Source: Xylogone sp. PMI_703
Taxonomy: Eukaryota; Ascomycota; Leotiomycetes
Assembly: GCA_021399445.1 (NCBI GenBank)
Contig: JAJTUQ010000004.1
Span: forward strand, 2,976,001-3,040,000
DNA length: 64,000 nt
Direction: 5' to 3'
Shown: piece after piece, positions 62,820 to 64,000 of the stretch
How the letters are laid out: each line of letters opens with the position of its first letter
Position numbering within the stretch: position 1 is the first letter of the stretch
Notes under the pieces: generated by a model
What the model was told of the DNA's origin: nothing
Database searches by the model: none
The model's input: only the letters and a program-made list of their open reading frames with translations
Translations under genes and position numbers: made by a program

Positions 62820-64000
62820 TTACTCAACAGCCGGTGCTGATATACCTGCAGTAAGAGGGTTAACCTTTTCCGTATCCCACTTGAGTTTGAAGTCATCTCC
62901 CAGCTCCTTCTTGAGGGCGGTTGTAACCGCCTCAAGCACATTCTTGAAGACACCGAAATTGGCTGGGTTCTCCTCGTCGTTTTCTCCGCCCTGGAAGACT
63001 CCCGTCCTTACAAGGCAAGTATTCCACCCGTACATGTTGCCTCCAACAATGTCACTCTGAGGATTGTCTCCTACCATATATATATTTTCAGGTAGACGCT
63101 CCTCACCATGTAGCTCGCCCATCCAGGAGGTGAGCACTTCATCTGCATACTTGTAGGTAGCGAGTTCTGGTTTTCCGTATACCACACGCTCCAGTTCGTG
63201 ACCTGTTATGGCTTTGTAAATCGCCTCCAGAGCGATACGGAAAGTGCCCTGGGACATTCGAGGGTAAGGATGTTCTGTTGGGCAGAGAAGGTCACCTTGT
63301 GAGAAATAGATTGGGAGACTTTGAGATGTAGGATTCTTTGCCCTAGTCCCGAGGACACCATTCTCGGACTGAAGAAGATCCATGATGAGCTGCAGATCTG
63401 TAGCATAGTCTCGAGAATCGGAGAACACAAGGATTGCATCGAATTTCACTTTGCTGAAATCTCGGGGTGTAGAGGTAGCACGTTGCTCATCCGTGAAGAA
63501 TTCCTTTAAGGGCGAGATGGTTGGTTGTGCAGCGAAGATATCATTGGGGACGACGATGTCTTTAAAGCCATATTGCTTTGCGACTTCTCGACATTGGTAG
63601 TTCTCTCCTCCAACTACGAGGACGGTATCGTAGTACTCTGCCAAAGCAGACATTGGGGTGTGTGACTGGATGAATTGATCTGTCGAAACGGGCTGTCCGA
63701 GAATTTTGGAGAGCTGTGCACAGCGTTTGGATTCCAGCTTTCCAGACCCGTTGGTCAGGAAGATATGTGGAATCTTGATACCGAGCTCATTGTCACCATT
63801 CAAGATTTCCAAAGCCCGTCTAGCCTCAGGAATCAAACGATCACCATGAACGAGGACACCGTCAATATCGAATGCGAAGGCCATGTTCTTCGCTTTTCGT
63901 GTCTTCTCTGCGTTCAAATCTTGGAGCTGCGATGAAATGATTGCTTTTGTTGGCTGGATCATTCCACGCTTCATCTCCACAACCTTGCCATCAATGGCAA
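62820..64000 (-). CDS. HAD-superfamily (subclass IIA) hydrolase, CECR5/HDHD5-like, 5' end possibly outside window
   Basis: One uninterrupted exon of at least 385 codons. The frame is open to the window edge, so the true start may lie beyond 64000; the first ATG inside is at 63974. HAD motif I is FDIDGVLVHG, with both aspartates. Motif II is IFLTNGSG. Motif III Lys is in VYGKPELATY, and motif IV is MVGDNPQSDIVGG. The cap is of the large alpha/beta C2 kind typical of subclass IIA (NagD-like) phosphatases. The spacing matches the CECR5 group, whose yeast member is mitochondrial; the natural phosphoester substrate is unknown. A Lys/Arg-rich N-terminus without acids (MKRGMIQPTKAIISSQ) could be the end of a mitochondrial presequence, which is inference. 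Confidence 0.9.
   Translation of the reverse strand, partial: AIDGKVVEMKRGMIQPTKAIISSQLQDLNAEKTRKAKNMAFAFDIDGVLVHGDRLIPEARRALEILNGDNELGIKIPHIFLTNGSGKLESKRCAQLSKILGQPVSTDQFIQSHTPMSALAEYYDTVLVVGGENYQCREVAKQYGFKDIVVPNDIFAAQPTISPLKEFFTDEQRATSTPRDFSKVKFDAILVFSDSRDYATDLQLIMDLLQSENGVLGTRAKNPTSQSLPIYFSQGDLLCPTEHPYPRMSQGTFRIALEAIYKAITGHELERVVYGKPELATYKYADEVLTSWMGELHGEERLPENIYMVGDNPQSDIVGGNMYGWNTCLVRTGVFQGGENDEENPANFGVFKNVLEAVTTALKKELGDDFKLKWDTEKVNPLTAGISAPAVE

Overview
The window looks like nuclear DNA of a filamentous ascomycete (Pezizomycotina; perhaps Leotiomycetes, but I cannot fix the class). Coding genes have short introns, mostly 48-60 nt, with GT...AG ends and CTAAC/TACTAAC-like branch sites. 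The proteins are typical eukaryotic housekeeping families with fungal-specific extensions, intergenic spacers run to kilobases, and there are no operons. I recognise no rRNA, tRNA, CRISPR array or virus.

Layout. 0-4 kb: a short-chain dehydrogenase and an adiponectin-receptor/haemolysin-III type membrane protein (both minus), then a divergent CSN8/PSMD8/EIF3K-domain gene (plus). 4-15 kb: a long gene-poor stretch with a 101-bp hairpin mobile-element relic, ending in a pyrimidine-rich leader for a Ran1/Ksp1-like protein kinase (15.07-16.62 kb, plus). 17-28.3 kb: an AT-leaning gene desert with decayed fragments, the best being the end of a CCCH zinc-finger gene. 28.4-31 kb: Prp4-type spliceosomal kinase (minus), divergent from a tiny three-exon tma7 gene (31.4 kb, plus). 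32-33.2 kb: a fungal protein with nucleotidyltransferase-like acidic motifs (minus). 34.2-35.6 kb: an annexin with a Pro/Gln/Tyr-rich head (plus). 38-41.1 kb: a large disordered protein with two matching C2HC zinc fingers (plus). 42.2-43.4 kb: the GET-pathway co-chaperone Sgt2 (minus). 43.9-47.5 kb: a DUF1765/UPF0592 protein (minus). 49.9-51.9 and 53.9-56.7 kb: two different F-box proteins (plus). 58.1-59.7 kb: a transcription cyclin of the Pch1/cyclin T/K type (minus). 60.1-62.0 kb: tRNA-dihydrouridine synthase Dus4 in six exons (minus). 62.8-64 kb: a HAD-IIA (CECR5-like) hydrolase running into the window edge (minus).

The genes do not form one pathway. Several serve gene expression (Prp4 kinase, Pch1-like cyclin, Dus4, Tma7) or protein fate (Sgt2, F-box proteins). 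Splice sites were assigned by eye from reading-frame continuity, consensus sites and family fit; every multi-exon total given is divisible by three. There is no transcript evidence behind them. I found no convincing novel multi-gene system. The best leads are the twin zinc fingers with introns at the same position, the nucleotidyltransferase-like orphan, the hairpin element, and small or terminal exons that simple ORF calling misses.
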